From Luscinia megarhynchos (taxonomy: Eukaryota; Chordata; Aves; Passeriformes; Turdidae), in assembly GCA_034336665.1 (NCBI GenBank), contig CM067568.1, forward strand, positions 40,776,770 through 40,840,769: DNA of 64,000 nucleotides, written 5' to 3'. The notes under the pieces were generated by a model. It saw only the letters and a list, made by a program, of their open reading frames with translations. It searched no databases and was not told the origin of the DNA. The first letter of the stretch is position 1. The number at the start of each line of letters is the position of its first letter. This document shows positions 50,657 through 62,730 of this stretch, in pieces. The translations under genes and the position numbers were made by a program.

Positions 50657-53600
50657 AGACAGGCCCATGTCTCTCCCAGACCTGGGTTTCCCTTAACTGG
50701 ATATGTGCTTGAAGAAAACTGCTACTCTTAAAATACCACGTTTCAAGTTCTGTACGTTCTGTGCCTTCAATTCTCACCAGATTAAACTGCCTGTAGTAGC
50801 TCTTTAGGGTTTTGTAGAGTTGCTGAATGGGATGCACAGAGAATTAAATCTTGATGCCAAAAGTAATTGGGGAGGGAGGAAACAAACAAAACAAAACTCA
50901 AAAGCCTTATGTGATTCAATAGTAGGATTTTTTCAAAAAGGGAATAAACATTTTGCGTCAGTCGTAATCTACTGATTCATATGCACAGTCCTGAATACAG
51001 CTGAATTTATGGTGAAGTATTACTGTTCTTGGAAGGCAAAGAATAAAAGGGAATGATAGGTTGTTGGTTTTTTCCTCACAAAGAAAGTTAAGTGAGAACA
51101 GAACAGATCCTCAAGCTGGTATGGCTGCTGCTTGCTTTAGCAGGGTAGTTCAGAAGAATAAGAATTTGATGTTAGCGCAAGATGGCTTTGTAAGAAAAAT
51201 ACGGACTTTTGTGAGAACTTGAGAGAAGGGGGTTTTAGGATTATTGAATTACTTGAGAAAATGAGAACACTAGGACTGGACACACTTGGAGTTTGTTACT
51301 TTATGCAATGCTTTGGGAGGAGAAGAGGCTGTTTGCTGTGGTTTTGTCTGGCAAATAGCCAAGAGGTTTACTAGAGGTAGAGCCTGGTCATGTTACTTGA
51401 TGTTCAGATTATTTGCAACGTATTATGTATTAATTCATAGTGGAAGGGAAATTGGGCCATTTGCAAATTTTTAATGAGCTGGGGCTATGTTGATGTTTTA
51501 TGGAACCTTGAAGATGTAAGCAAACAGGAAGGAATTCCAGGGACCAGAACAGACCTAGTGTGAGTGGTGAAGGGCCTTAATTTGCTGCTGGAGTTTGCCA
51601 TATTCAGAATCAAATTGAAGCACTGGGTACATTGCAGGGTGGTTCTGAAACAACCAGAAACAATGTTCTAGTACTCAATGCCAGAATTTTAAGTGGTTTT
51701 TGTTTTGAATCCTGTTGTAAAATTGAGATTCATTGGAATAGGATAGCTATGGCTTGAGCCATTAGACTGTCACCCATTCTGGTTTTTCTCTTTTGTGATA
51801 TATCCAAATATTTAGTTCGTTTTGTGCTGGAACAAAAATTATATCAAATCCTGGCATTTTTTAATGTAAAACCAGGTTTTTCTTCCTTTCTTAAAAAACA
51901 AACAAAAGAACCCCAGAAAACTGAAAAAGTGAACAGTGCTAAGCCTGGTTGGAGCTGTGTGACTCAGATTAAGTGAATGTGACTTGACATGTCTGAGCAA
52001 GGCAATGTATATTCTTCAGGTGTTGTATTATAACGTGTAAAATGCTCTCAGTTAACTGGAAAACAGTATTCTTGCCTCTGAGGAGAGGTGCAGAGAGATG
52101 AATTTGTTAAGGCTGTAGAAAAAGTTGAAGATGGGATCATGTTGCTCTTGGATGCCTTATGGGATGTTATAGAGAAAATGAAGGTCAGGCTGCTTCTTTG
52201 TAGTAATCAGTGGAAGGAAGAGGGGAAATGGACAAAAGTACCAATGAAAGTTTTAGTTCTGCATTAAGATAAGTACTTGCACAATGACTCTTTTCAGCAT
52301 TAATGATGAAGGCACATTTTTTTTCTCTATATTTTGGACTCAGACATTTACCTTTTCTACCCTTAATTGAACATTTTAATGACTGATTTTTTAAATTTTG
52401 CTGAAATTTAATAAATTTTGCTGAATAGGCTGAAACAAATTGAACCTGAGACATAAGCTTTCATTAAAAAAAAAATTAAAAAAGAAAATTATTGCTTCCT
52501 TTTCCCAACCAGTTTTAGGAAAAAAAAAATGACAATTTTTCAGCTTCTTTCCCATTTTTTTTAAACTACTCTTGCATGGTGCTAGTCTCAGATTATTTCA
52601 GATATTTAAATAAAATCTACTAATTGTGGTTGATATTATTGATAAAAGTTCCATTGAATGCTTCCTGTGTAGTGAGGCTAATTTTATCCCTGAAGCTGTT
52701 CACTAGCAGTAAATATAGAACTAGTTCAGCTTTAATTTCTCTTGTTCTTTTGTGGTCAAAATGGATTAGGAGGATTTGCCAGTCATTCATGAGGAGCAAA
52801 GGCATGCTGCTGTGCTCTTCTGGGTATGGTATTACTCTTCATCATATATATATAAAACTGACTCTACCTAACTGTTCAAATAAAGAATGTGGTCTGAGGC
52901 TCATGCTGTGAAATGCAATAGGAAAGTTGAAGAGGAACTTTTAAAGTGTTATTGACTTCTTGAATGTCTGTAAGACTTTATCTGTGGTTTATGGTTCAAA
53001 AAAGTAGAAGTGAGCTTATATCAGGATTATTTTGGAAAAAATGAAATCTGAGGTTAAAGATCTCTCTTGAAATGACACTTAAAATGTAAGACCACTTAGG
53101 ATCTCTTAGAAAATTGCATGCAAACATTTTATGAGACCAAGATCTTTTGTAACTGAAAACTACCACATGCTTGTGCTGTCATAATGAAAGACTTTGTTCA
53201 TCTTCTTTTCTTCAAAATCTTCCATTAGGCAATTTTCAGTTGTCAAGAAAAGTGAGGCAGCATAGATAAAATTGTAGTAGAAGTGTGGGATAAATAGATT
53301 TTTAAATCAGAGCTATAAAATATAATGAAATAAACTTTGAAAACCCAGCTACTTAGACCATAAAAATTATAAGAGAAAAACACTCATTTTAATGTAGTTT
53401 ATTTTATATATATTCAGCATGTTGATTTTTTCAGGTGCAATTGTATTTAATGATTAGAGTAATAATAAAAGTGACAGGAGTTTTCCTGGGTTAATAAAAA
53501 AATCCTGGGGATACCTCTCTTCCTGGAGCCTTTTTAGATACTCCATTCACAGACTCTTTTTGGATGCTGTTTACTGGATTCTGACCTCCTCACACTTCCC

Positions 53601-56600
53601 TGGATGTTCTATTGGAGATAACAGGTGGCAAAAGCCACCTGATGATAATTTTTCTCTAATGTGCATCACTAAACTAAAATCTAATCCAAAAGTAATAGTA
53701 ATGGCTATGGTTTTTCAACGTCTGATGATATTTTGTAAAAGTTGCTCATACTCTTCTAAGGAGACCTTTTTGTAGTTAGCCTGCTTTTTTGAATATCATG
53801 TATGTTCTGGAGTGTCCATTGTGATCTCTTTCTATTTGTAAGATTTGAAGTCAAAGAAGATATTTTATTTTGAAGTTATATATTTATCTGTTTAATTTAC
53901 AGTTGTTCTGTTAGAATTCATTTTTTAATTATGAGTCTTTCAGATATTGTGGAAATTTATTGACTAAGATGTCGGTTTTATATGACAAAAAATTACAGCC
54001 TCTGAAACTATTTTCTCTCCTGACTTGCAGTGAAGTATGAGGTGGCAGCCCTGCAAAAATGGATAGCATACCATCCAGATCGATGTTGCATATGAAGCAT
54101 GAGGTGCTTGTGTGAACAGACTGTAGCACATGGAATGAGAGTGCTGCTAGAGAATCAGATCCCTCCTTGTGATATTTTTTTTGTTTTTCTGACAATTCAT
54201 TCAAAGCACAAGTCCAAACCTATAGCAGGAAATTGTCTTCCACAATGGATACTTAAAAAACTGTGTGTCTTGAGTTGCACAGGGTTCAATACTTCTGTAT
54301 ATTCATTGACTTTACACCACTGCACCTAATTTTTTGTGCTTTACCACCTACCAAACATAGAGATGAAATGGGGAGAGAAACAGCTGCAAGTGATGATGCG
54401 TGTCATTCTTGTAATTGTGGAGACAGAAATCATTCATGTGTGCTGCTGGTTTAGTCTGCATGCTTTCATTTTGCTCTGTGTGGTAAACTGCCATCAACCC
54501 TCTGGATCTTCAGAATAGTATTGTGAGACTGTTCCAGTTTCTGAATTCCCCACAAGAAGGAATTTAGTTTTGGGCAAAAATGTTAGTAATTTTGGGATGA
54601 GTTTTGCTTAAGTAGATCCGGGCTAGGAGGTATCCATCATTTAGCAGCAGACTGTCACTGAAGGCTACAGAATCTGATGTAGCCCATTCTGATTTTTAAG
54701 CAATAAGCTTAAGAAAAAGTAAGTTTTCCTTGAGTTAGAGATTGAATTGCTAAATGAGAATAAGTATAAATGGATGAAAATGAATGTGTACATTCAGCCA
54801 TTTATTTATTTTTCAGTTATATTGTGATTGGCCCAAGTCTGTCGATTTTACAGTTGTAAAACCAATTCTGGCTCCTCTCTATGAAGTCTGCCTTCCAAAC
54901 TGCAGTGGCATCTCATCTGAGCAGATACAGAAGAGGCAGATGATTTAGTATCAGGAGAAGCACAGACACAGGGCTGCCCTTATAACCAGAGGGTATATGA
55001 TGAACAGAATAACTTAAGGGCTACTCTGACATAACAAATGGAGACAAAATACAATAGGAGTTCGTGTTTCACTTTTCCAAAAGCCAGATCTCTTTGATAC
55101 AAAATATTTCAGCCTTTGCTAGACTAAATACAGACTAAGAAATAACATGGTTACATTTTTGTATCTTAGAAAGAAGAAAGAACAGGGTTTCCTTAAGACC
55201 TGCATTATTTTTCAAGCAGTATGTCAGCCTGTAGGTGTCAGGCTGTAGACCATGAAAAAAAGTGAGTGATTTGCTTCAATATCCTAGTTTGTATTTTGCT
55301 TTATTTTTAGCTGCCTTTTACTGATGTTACAGTTACACTTTTCTCTTAGGGTGATTCACCATGTTAGACCACCTTTTTTATTCTTGTATGGAGCCCTAAG
55401 TTTGTTAAAGTTTAATTTTTCTGAATAATAATAATTTTATTTACCATATCTTGACAATGTTTACATTGATGTATTTTTAGAACAGTGCTTTTTACTCTTG
55501 CCTTTCCAGGACTTCAAGCAGTGTAGAGAAAAATTTTGAGTTTGATACAGTTCTTGAAGAATACCAGAAGTGGTTAAGCAGTTATCAGTTTTGAAGTGTT
55601 TAAGACATATCATACCTCATTTCCGTCATGAAACGGCAAAGAGATGTGTACATTTCTCCTAATTTAATTTATAGAAATTATGAGCCCCTACAGGTTGGTG
55701 TAGAACACATATTCAATCAAAGATGTTTTATAGTGAAGCAACCAGTAGGATCAGCAAAAGGTGAAATGTAACAAAGACTTATTTGTTGAAGCAAGAAATT
55801 ATAACACATTTAGCTGAGGAAATGAACAACTAGTGAAAAAGAGTGACTAGACTGCTTGCTGGTAAGGGGAGAGAATTAGGATGAGATTTCAAACAAAAGT
55901 TTCTATTGTCTAGATCCTTTGAAGGTCTAAAAGAACAAACTGTCTATAGACAATTTTTTGCTAAGACAAATCTAGCAACCATCCTGAGGGAGTGCTCTGC
56001 AGGTCTCCTGGGATTATTAACATATAAAAACTGTCTGAATGTAGCTTTCTGCTGGAAGTAAGTTCTTTGGCAGAGACTTCTGAATATACTGTCTTTAATA
56101 GGTACCACCTGGGAATTAACATGTGCTAACCTCCTAGGCAAGGTGGAAAATGAGCCAAGTGAGGGGCTGGTAGAACTGTTCTGATTTAACATTAGTGTAT
56201 GAATATTCACTGGAGTGTCTCCTTCATGTCATCACATATATATCTCTTATAAACATTTGTTACTGTGATTTATCAATTCAGATTAATTAGTTAATGGATA
56301 CCTTTAACTTCACTTAGGTTGCACTCTATTTAAGGTAATTGGGATTGGCAAGAAAATCCTCATTTAAGATGTGACATATATGTACATATAGTGCAGTGCT
56401 TAAAAAGTGTCCTAGCTCTCCTTTCTACAGTGGAGCAGTTTTCTGCTTAGCTGTGTAGACCAGATAGAGTGCTGGCACCACAGCAATTGGGGTGGCAGTA
56501 CTGCTCCCTAGAAGCAATGAACAAACTGGGAGTCTACAACAGGCACTGAGCTATTGCGTGACAAATGGGTTCTGAGTGCCTTACAGAGCACGTCACAAGT

Positions 56601-58179
56601 GTTGACATCCTTTCTATAATTATGTTATTAAATGCAAGTTTTAAGCCACGTCTTCTTTTTCCTTAGGATGATAGTCATCTTCTGCAATGGCTGTCACCTT
56701 AATGGCACTCCATTTCTTTATGTTGGTCACAAGGATTGGAGACGGTAACATCACCCTAAAGGCCTAAAAGCTAATTTGTAAGATAAAGACAAACCTTAAT
56801 GAATTCAGAAGTAAATGAATATGCCCTGGAATTTGGAAGGAAGCACAGCTGGAACAACTAACCCAAATTGACCATAGTGACATTCCATACCATAATATAA
56901 TGCAAAAAAAAAGGCAAAAAAATACAGGGAGAAGAAGGATAAGAGGGGATGCTGATGGTTTATGGCCTATGTTTTTCCAAGTAAGTTATGTGTGTTGTGG
57001 CTCTGCTTCCTACCAGGGAGTGGCTCAACATCTGCCTGTAGATAGGAGGCAGTATGATTTTGTTTCACTTATTAAACTGCCTTTATCTCCATCCACAAGA
57101 CCCTTACTTTTGCTTCTCTGATTTTCTCTGCATCCTTACTGGGGAGGAGTAAGTGAATGTGCAGCTTCGGGGGGTGCTTAGTTACTAGGCAGGGTCAAGC
57201 TGTCATGCATAGCCTTCAACTGGAACAGCCTCTGTCCCTGACCATCTACTTTGAAAATGGTGAATGTATTATAGACTGCCCTGTGCAGATCATCTGCACA
57301 AAAAAATTGGACTATAATATAGCTGCTTGCCCTTTATGTCAGATTTATAAATTAAAAAATCCCCATAGCAAATATATATAATTTCAGCATTGTTGTTTTG
57401 CCTGGGAGAGGCTATATCTAAATGAGTCTCAAATGTGAGATATGCTCGTCACTGGCTCTTTTGCCAGCTGGTGTAAAACTGCCTAAGAGCCTGACTTTTT
57501 TTTTTTTTTTTAATGGAAGCATTCTATTTAAATACACAATGATCTTGTCCCAAAATGCTCTGTGTTTTTCTGTCCTTTCCTAAACTCTTTTGGTCTCTGA
57601 AGTCCCATGTGTTTGTGCATGCTGCATTTATCATTCCCTGGAGCACACAAGAATTAGTAAAGGAAAACTAATTTGAAGACAGGAAACGGACTTTCAGTTT
57701 TCACGCCAGCTTTAAAACATGTTATCGGTTCTTCTTTTCTTATTTTTAGAAGGTGATTAATAATCCATTTTTAATGTATTTCACCTGGTGCATAGGAATT
57801 GCCCATTTATTGTTATCTCCTAGCTCTAGAGCAGGAGGCTCTGGTAGGAGGCTGTTAGGTGAGACTAACCCTGTGAACAGGAGGGAGTTTTTCACCGCGG
57901 TTTGCAGTAAACTGTAACTCCTTCCTGGCTATTTAGTGTGTTAGTCTCTAAGAAGGAGCTAAGCACTGCATAGGATAAGACAAAGGATCAAGAGGCTCCT
58001 TGCCTGTCTCAGAGTTCGTAGTTTATTTCATGGTGGTCCCAGGCCGAAAGAGAGAGAGGATCTCAGATAATGGTCCTTTCTAGGAAAGGGTCAGGGAGGG
58101 GAATTTGGCTTTCATTCAATAGGATAGGGACGGGGGGAGGGTTAAAGCATTCCTTATACCTCTGGTATTGGGTTACAAG
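50657..58179. other. NRXN3 downstream intron, segment 1: no exon seen
   Basis: AT-rich intron. I looked for the next LNS6 exon (family sequence beginning Glu-Gln-Gly-Lys-Ile-Gly) and did not see it. It holds a small perfect hairpin at 53622-53641 and a T-run near 57498-57513. Confidence 0.65.
53622..53641 (+). other. Perfect hairpin, 8-bp stem, AAAA loop
   Basis: CAGGTGGC AAAA GCCACCTG. The arms are exact complements, and each contains an E-box-like CAGGTG/CACCTG. Confidence 0.9.
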
Positions 58180-58292
58180 CGCGGTTCGTGGCTGGCAGCG
58201 TTTGGCAGCGTGCCCCATCCCGTTATCCCGGTGACCCGTGTCGCTCCACTGCCGCCCCGGTGCGGGAAACGGCGCGCTGGCATCCCGCGGCT
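58180..58292. promoter_or_regulatory. CpG-dense GC-rich block of unknown role
   Basis: Seventeen CpG dinucleotides fall between 58180 and 58289 in a stretch roughly two-thirds G+C, surrounded by AT-rich intron with very few CpGs. GCGCG, CCGG, CGCGCTGG and CCGCGG are present. Just upstream are G-runs (58089-58097 and 58129-58140). I find no clear TATA box; TTATAC near 58155 is weak. It could be a small promoter or enhancer island, or the GC-rich part of an unrecognised retroelement or LTR. No start codon and homologous coding sequence could be assigned. Confidence 0.5.
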
Positions 58293-58860
58293 GAAGGTGA
58301 TGGATCTTACATCCCCAGCTCCATCCAGCTTAGTGCTTGGATGCAGGGATTCATTAACTCTTCACTCAGCGGCAGCTTGTGCGCAGATCTTAGTGTTTTT
58401 GCAGTTGTCATTGAACATTGTGAAGCTGATTAGAGTCATGGAAGAAAGAGTTGGTAGGGCAATGCTGGCATGAACAGTAAAATTGCTAATTAGACCATAA
58501 GTTGGCCTGATTAGAGCCACCAATCTGAAAATAATTTGGGGAGTTTGGCTCTCAAATCTTTTGAATTCAGCTGGACAACAGAGAGTGAAAATTTTGAATC
58601 GGAGGAGATGAAGGACACTCAGTGGGAAGTTACACTTTGGTAACTTTCTGAAACCTGTCTTAAAGATAAAGGCAACTAAATACTGTAACTTAAAAGAGAG
58701 CTTTGCTGAGTCACAGAAGCATCTACTAAGATCATAATGGTTTGGTAGAGTGGACAGCTTTTTTTCAGAATAGGTATTTTCCACTTCTAGTGTTGTACGT
58801 CTGGCAAAGTCAGACACTAGCATTTCAGTCTAAGTGCAGAAATAAAGTAATTGCTCTTAA
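58293..58860. promoter_or_regulatory. Candidate conserved non-coding element next to the CpG block
   Basis: This unique, non-repetitive sequence contains homeodomain-type cores (GCTAATTAG near 58484, GATTAG at two places) and a MAF/AP-1-type site TGCTGAGTCA at 58704-58713. It also contains an uninterrupted 153-codon ATG frame on the minus strand (58362-58823) with no recognisable domain. The texture resembles vertebrate conserved elements, but conservation cannot be judged from one genome. Confidence 0.25.
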
Positions 58861-61800
58861 TTAGAAGCAAATGGCATCACTCACAGAAGGATTCATCCCT
58901 AAATATGCAGCTTCTGTTTAAAATGCATTCTGGAGCTTGAAACTTGCTTATTTTGTCCAGGTTTGTCTTAGGATTCATTGAGGTTCTGTGAATTGCTATT
59001 AGATGTTAAACAATCAAATCTCAGAGTACCTCACATTATCTATCCAAACACCCTGTATGGCAGTACATATTATGCTATTGCTTGTTCTTGTACACTGTAC
59101 AATCAAATAGTATAGTTTGCTTGATATTTATTTTACTCTCTTTTGACTGTAGTGTTTAGGTAGAATCATATCATAATTTCAATAAAATCTGGGATTAATA
59201 GCCTTTCCTGTTTTGCAGTACTTTGTCTTACTGTTTCAGAACTAATAATTGGGATTTTCAAGCTTTGTCAGTGAGTCACACAGTCTTGTCAGTGAGTGAA
59301 TAAACAAAGAAATATTAGGGATACCTTTTTTGATGGTGACAAAAAATTTCTACTCTGCTTGTTGATATTTTTCTTTTAAATGCTAAACACTAAGGAATTG
59401 AAATGTAATGTGAAGCTTTTTCTGAGTCAAAGAAATAAGACCACCTCCAGTGAAGTTCTTTGCTTGAAAAAACCAAGACTCAAAGAAGACAAGTGTGAGA
59501 TTTTCAGCAGTCATTCCAAGAGAGACTAAAATCTTTCATATTTGTAGTTTCTAACAATTGGCAAGATAGGTTTTTTGCCTTTTATAAGAAGCTTTACACT
59601 TATGAGCTTGTTCAGACTAACCCATCTTCTGTATGCTTGGTTAAATTGCACTAATAGGTTCTAAATTAAATCTGTTTGCAATTAAAGCCTTTAGCACCTT
59701 CTCTATGGTTGCATCAAAAAAGTAAAACAAAATTCTTGATCTTCATGTTAATGGATAGCAGCAGGGTACAATAATAATTCACCACACATTTAGACATACT
59801 GAGTACTACTCAAAAGCAATTAAACAAAGGCAATTGTCAGTATAATTTACCCCAGCTTGGTATCTGATGTAACCTTCTCATCAAAGGTTAACAACTGTTT
59901 CATACTACATCAGCTACAGCAAAATGAATTGTTTCTCTATTAAGCCTCTGGGAAGAACATCCTAAACAAGAACATACTATTGAATCTTATGAGAAAAAAA
60001 AATATGAACTTGATCTAATCCGAGCAATATTGCACATTGCTTGCAGTATGACTAGAATTTTATAGGGTTTCAAAACTCAATGCAGGGGAAAAGTAACTTG
60101 ATCATTGATGTGAAACTGACTGAGATGAAAATTATCTGTTCTAGGGAACATGAAAGACTAGCCCTGCAGTTTGATATGGGAAATTAAGGGCAATTTTGCC
60201 TTCTCCTATTCTACCATGACACTGCAGAGAAAATTCTGAGGAGGCAATGCACTGGAATTTGGCTAAAACTCTAACATTAAAATCCTTGTGAGTTTCTCTC
60301 ACCATAAGTTTTCAAGAAAGGGCTACAGTTCCTATTCAGAAACATTGTTCTAACAGTTACTACAATGCCTAAAACATACTTTTACATGTAACTTTAGAAT
60401 AGTTATATAAACACAATACATCACTGTATCTCTTCAAAAGGTAGTTTAAGCATGCTTATAAAATGAGAAAATTTGTTAGACGGTGTAACTAGGTTAAATG
60501 ATGTAACTAGTGCTGTTGCCTTAGAACTGTAGCTGGCTGGCTCTGAATGTTCATCTTCTCTTTTCTTAAATCAGAAGTCTTCAAAGTGCTCCCTTCTCCC
60601 ACCCCTGAGAGGTTTAGTATCAACAGCTGGGGGAAGGTAGTGCCCTGGGAAAGCTGGGCTGTCCACACATCTGAGAACTGATTTTACAGCACCAGCTGCT
60701 GTGTGGTGTGTTTGTTGTTGCCTGTTTTCCCTCCCTAAGTGCATGGAGCCTGAGCTTGCTTAGCTTGTGTGTTGTTGGGGCCAAAGCAGAAGTGGTGTTT
60801 TTTGTGCTAATAAGCCTCTCCCATCAGTTAACCTTTCAGTACATAAAGCATGATTGAACTGAAGGATTCCTGCTGGTTTGAAAGGCTTTTATGTTAAATA
60901 CATAAGGCATTTTCTTCTTCCACCTTCTTATGTAAAAGTGGGATTGTGGGATAAAGACTGTAAGAACTTCAACAGTCTGAAAGCAAGTTGAAGTAAAGCT
61001 CATGTAGTGCGAATGGTCTCTTAAGTATCTTGACATATCTTTTTTTCTGCTACATTTAAGTTCTCAGTGCTTTGTTTAAACAATTTCTAGCCTACAGAAA
61101 AAGACTGCATCTTATAACTGGTATAATTTGGACAGTGCAAAGCATCAGCTGGGCATATTTTTACCTATACGTGATAATCAAGTATATTACTAGTTCTGAC
61201 TGTCCAAATTTACTTTCAATATACACAGCCCTTGGTTTAGCTTATTCTTTATTCTTGTCAATTACTGATGTTAAGAGTGCAGTTTGTGGAAGGTGGGTAA
61301 TAGCAGTCATTAAGAATGAAAAAGGAAAGTATCTTATACTGACTCAGGCTTCCTTTGCTATCTTGTCTCTTTTATTGTATTATTTTTAGAAAATCTCATC
61401 TGAAATCCAGTACCATGTACAGGATTTCATGTTTTGGATCATTAAACCCTTTTAGTATGATACTGATCAGCTTTAAAGAGGTGGTGGGATTAATCAGTTT
61501 TGCAGACAACTATGTTCATGCTTCTAATAGGGTATTTAAGCTAGCAATAGGAATAGATCCACTAACTTTGCAGGCATTTCTCCCTTTTTAAGGGGAAAGG
61601 ATCTGGTCTGTGTCTTTAAGTGCATTGCTAAACAATTCTTACAAACAGTCTTGTTATTAGCAGGTTATCCTTTCATAAAAGGTATGTTGTATAATAAATA
61701 TATTCAGAGAGAGGAGGCCCTCAATGAGCAATGATCTTTTGCTATAATACTTTTGCTGTAGTGCAAGTGGGCAGCACATACTGCAGCATTGCAGATTAAG

Positions 61801-62663
61801 TAACAGTATGTTCCCTACAGAGCAGAGAGGTTAATAGAGACTTTCAGGAGTAGCCACTGGATTTGTGTTATATAATGAGCTGGGCAGCATGTGGAAAAAA
61901 TTGGGATGTGCTGAAAGATATTTAAGCTGTTGGACTAGGAGATATTCAAGGAGAAGTAGGGGCTCCCTTTGGGTGTGATTTTCTGTGTGGTGTTGTACTA
62001 ATGTGCTGAAGCCTGTATATAAGTTTATACTCTGCAGCATCCATCATTCCAGGGACCACTGCTGACACTTGCTTTTTCACCCTAACAGTTTTGGGAGGGT
62101 TTGACAAGAGGAATTTAGTCCACTGTTCTGTTACACTGACAGGATTTTCCTGCAATGTGTTAAAATCTAACCGTACTGATTCTGTCAGTTGACTAGAGAA
62201 TGTCCAGATATTAGAAAATTTTCTTTTTGTATTAATTATTTGAAGAACTTGTAAATCTTTGAAATTATCTTCTCTGTTTCTTTTAATTCTTTTAATGTTT
62301 CATTACTTCTTACTGTTGTGCTCCTGCACCATATTCTCGTTTTCTCTTATCTGTATTTCTGTGAAGGGAGGGAGGTTGTGATTTCTCATTTATATTTCTT
62401 CAAAAGTTAATTTTTGGGGAGCCAAATTAAGTATAATCTCCTACAATTGTTGCTGTTAACTACCTTAATTTTTTTCAAAGGAGATTAACTCAATTTTGAC
62501 TGGCATCTGTAGGTAAAAAGGCATATAGCTCCAACTATTTTACATTATTTTTTCCTGTGTTCTCCTTCTGATGGGAAAAAACCTGTTTGGTTTTGGAGCT
62601 TCACATATAGATGAGGTTTTCGGGGTTACTGGATGAGCATCTTGACTGAAGAACACACAGCAG
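58861..62663. other. NRXN3 downstream intron, segment 2: no gene seen
   Basis: AT-rich intron with short chance frames only. A 105-codon frame at 61072-61389 is hydrophobic because the DNA is AT-rich; it has no family match I know. Confidence 0.6.
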
Positions 62664-62730
62664 GGGAAGGACTATCTAGATGATCAAGTCCAATCCTCTA
62701 CCCTCATAGCTGTACCATTGCATCCTCTTT
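62664..62730 (-). mobile_element. Possible CR1 3' tail scrap
   Basis: GGAAGGACTATCTAGATG followed by ATCAAGTCCAATCCTCTACC resembles the inverted CR1 end (GATCATCTAGTCCAACCCCC). Only about 60 bp is comparable, so the call is tentative. Confidence 0.4.

Noticed and set aside
50255..50837. Two overlapping 134-137-codon minus-strand frames over the NRXN3 exon
   Set aside because: They are antisense shadows of the real exon and flanking intron, with no protein similarity.
58168..58473. 101-codon + strand frame spanning the CpG block, possibly a short neurexin-3 first exon
   Set aside because: The frame begins with TTG rather than ATG, and its residues (Arg/Pro/Ala-rich) resemble no neurexin leader. 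GC-rich DNA simply lacks stops.
61072..61389. 105-codon hydrophobic frame resembling a small membrane protein
   Set aside because: T-rich DNA yields Phe/Leu/Ile codons; there is no family match, promoter or splice context.
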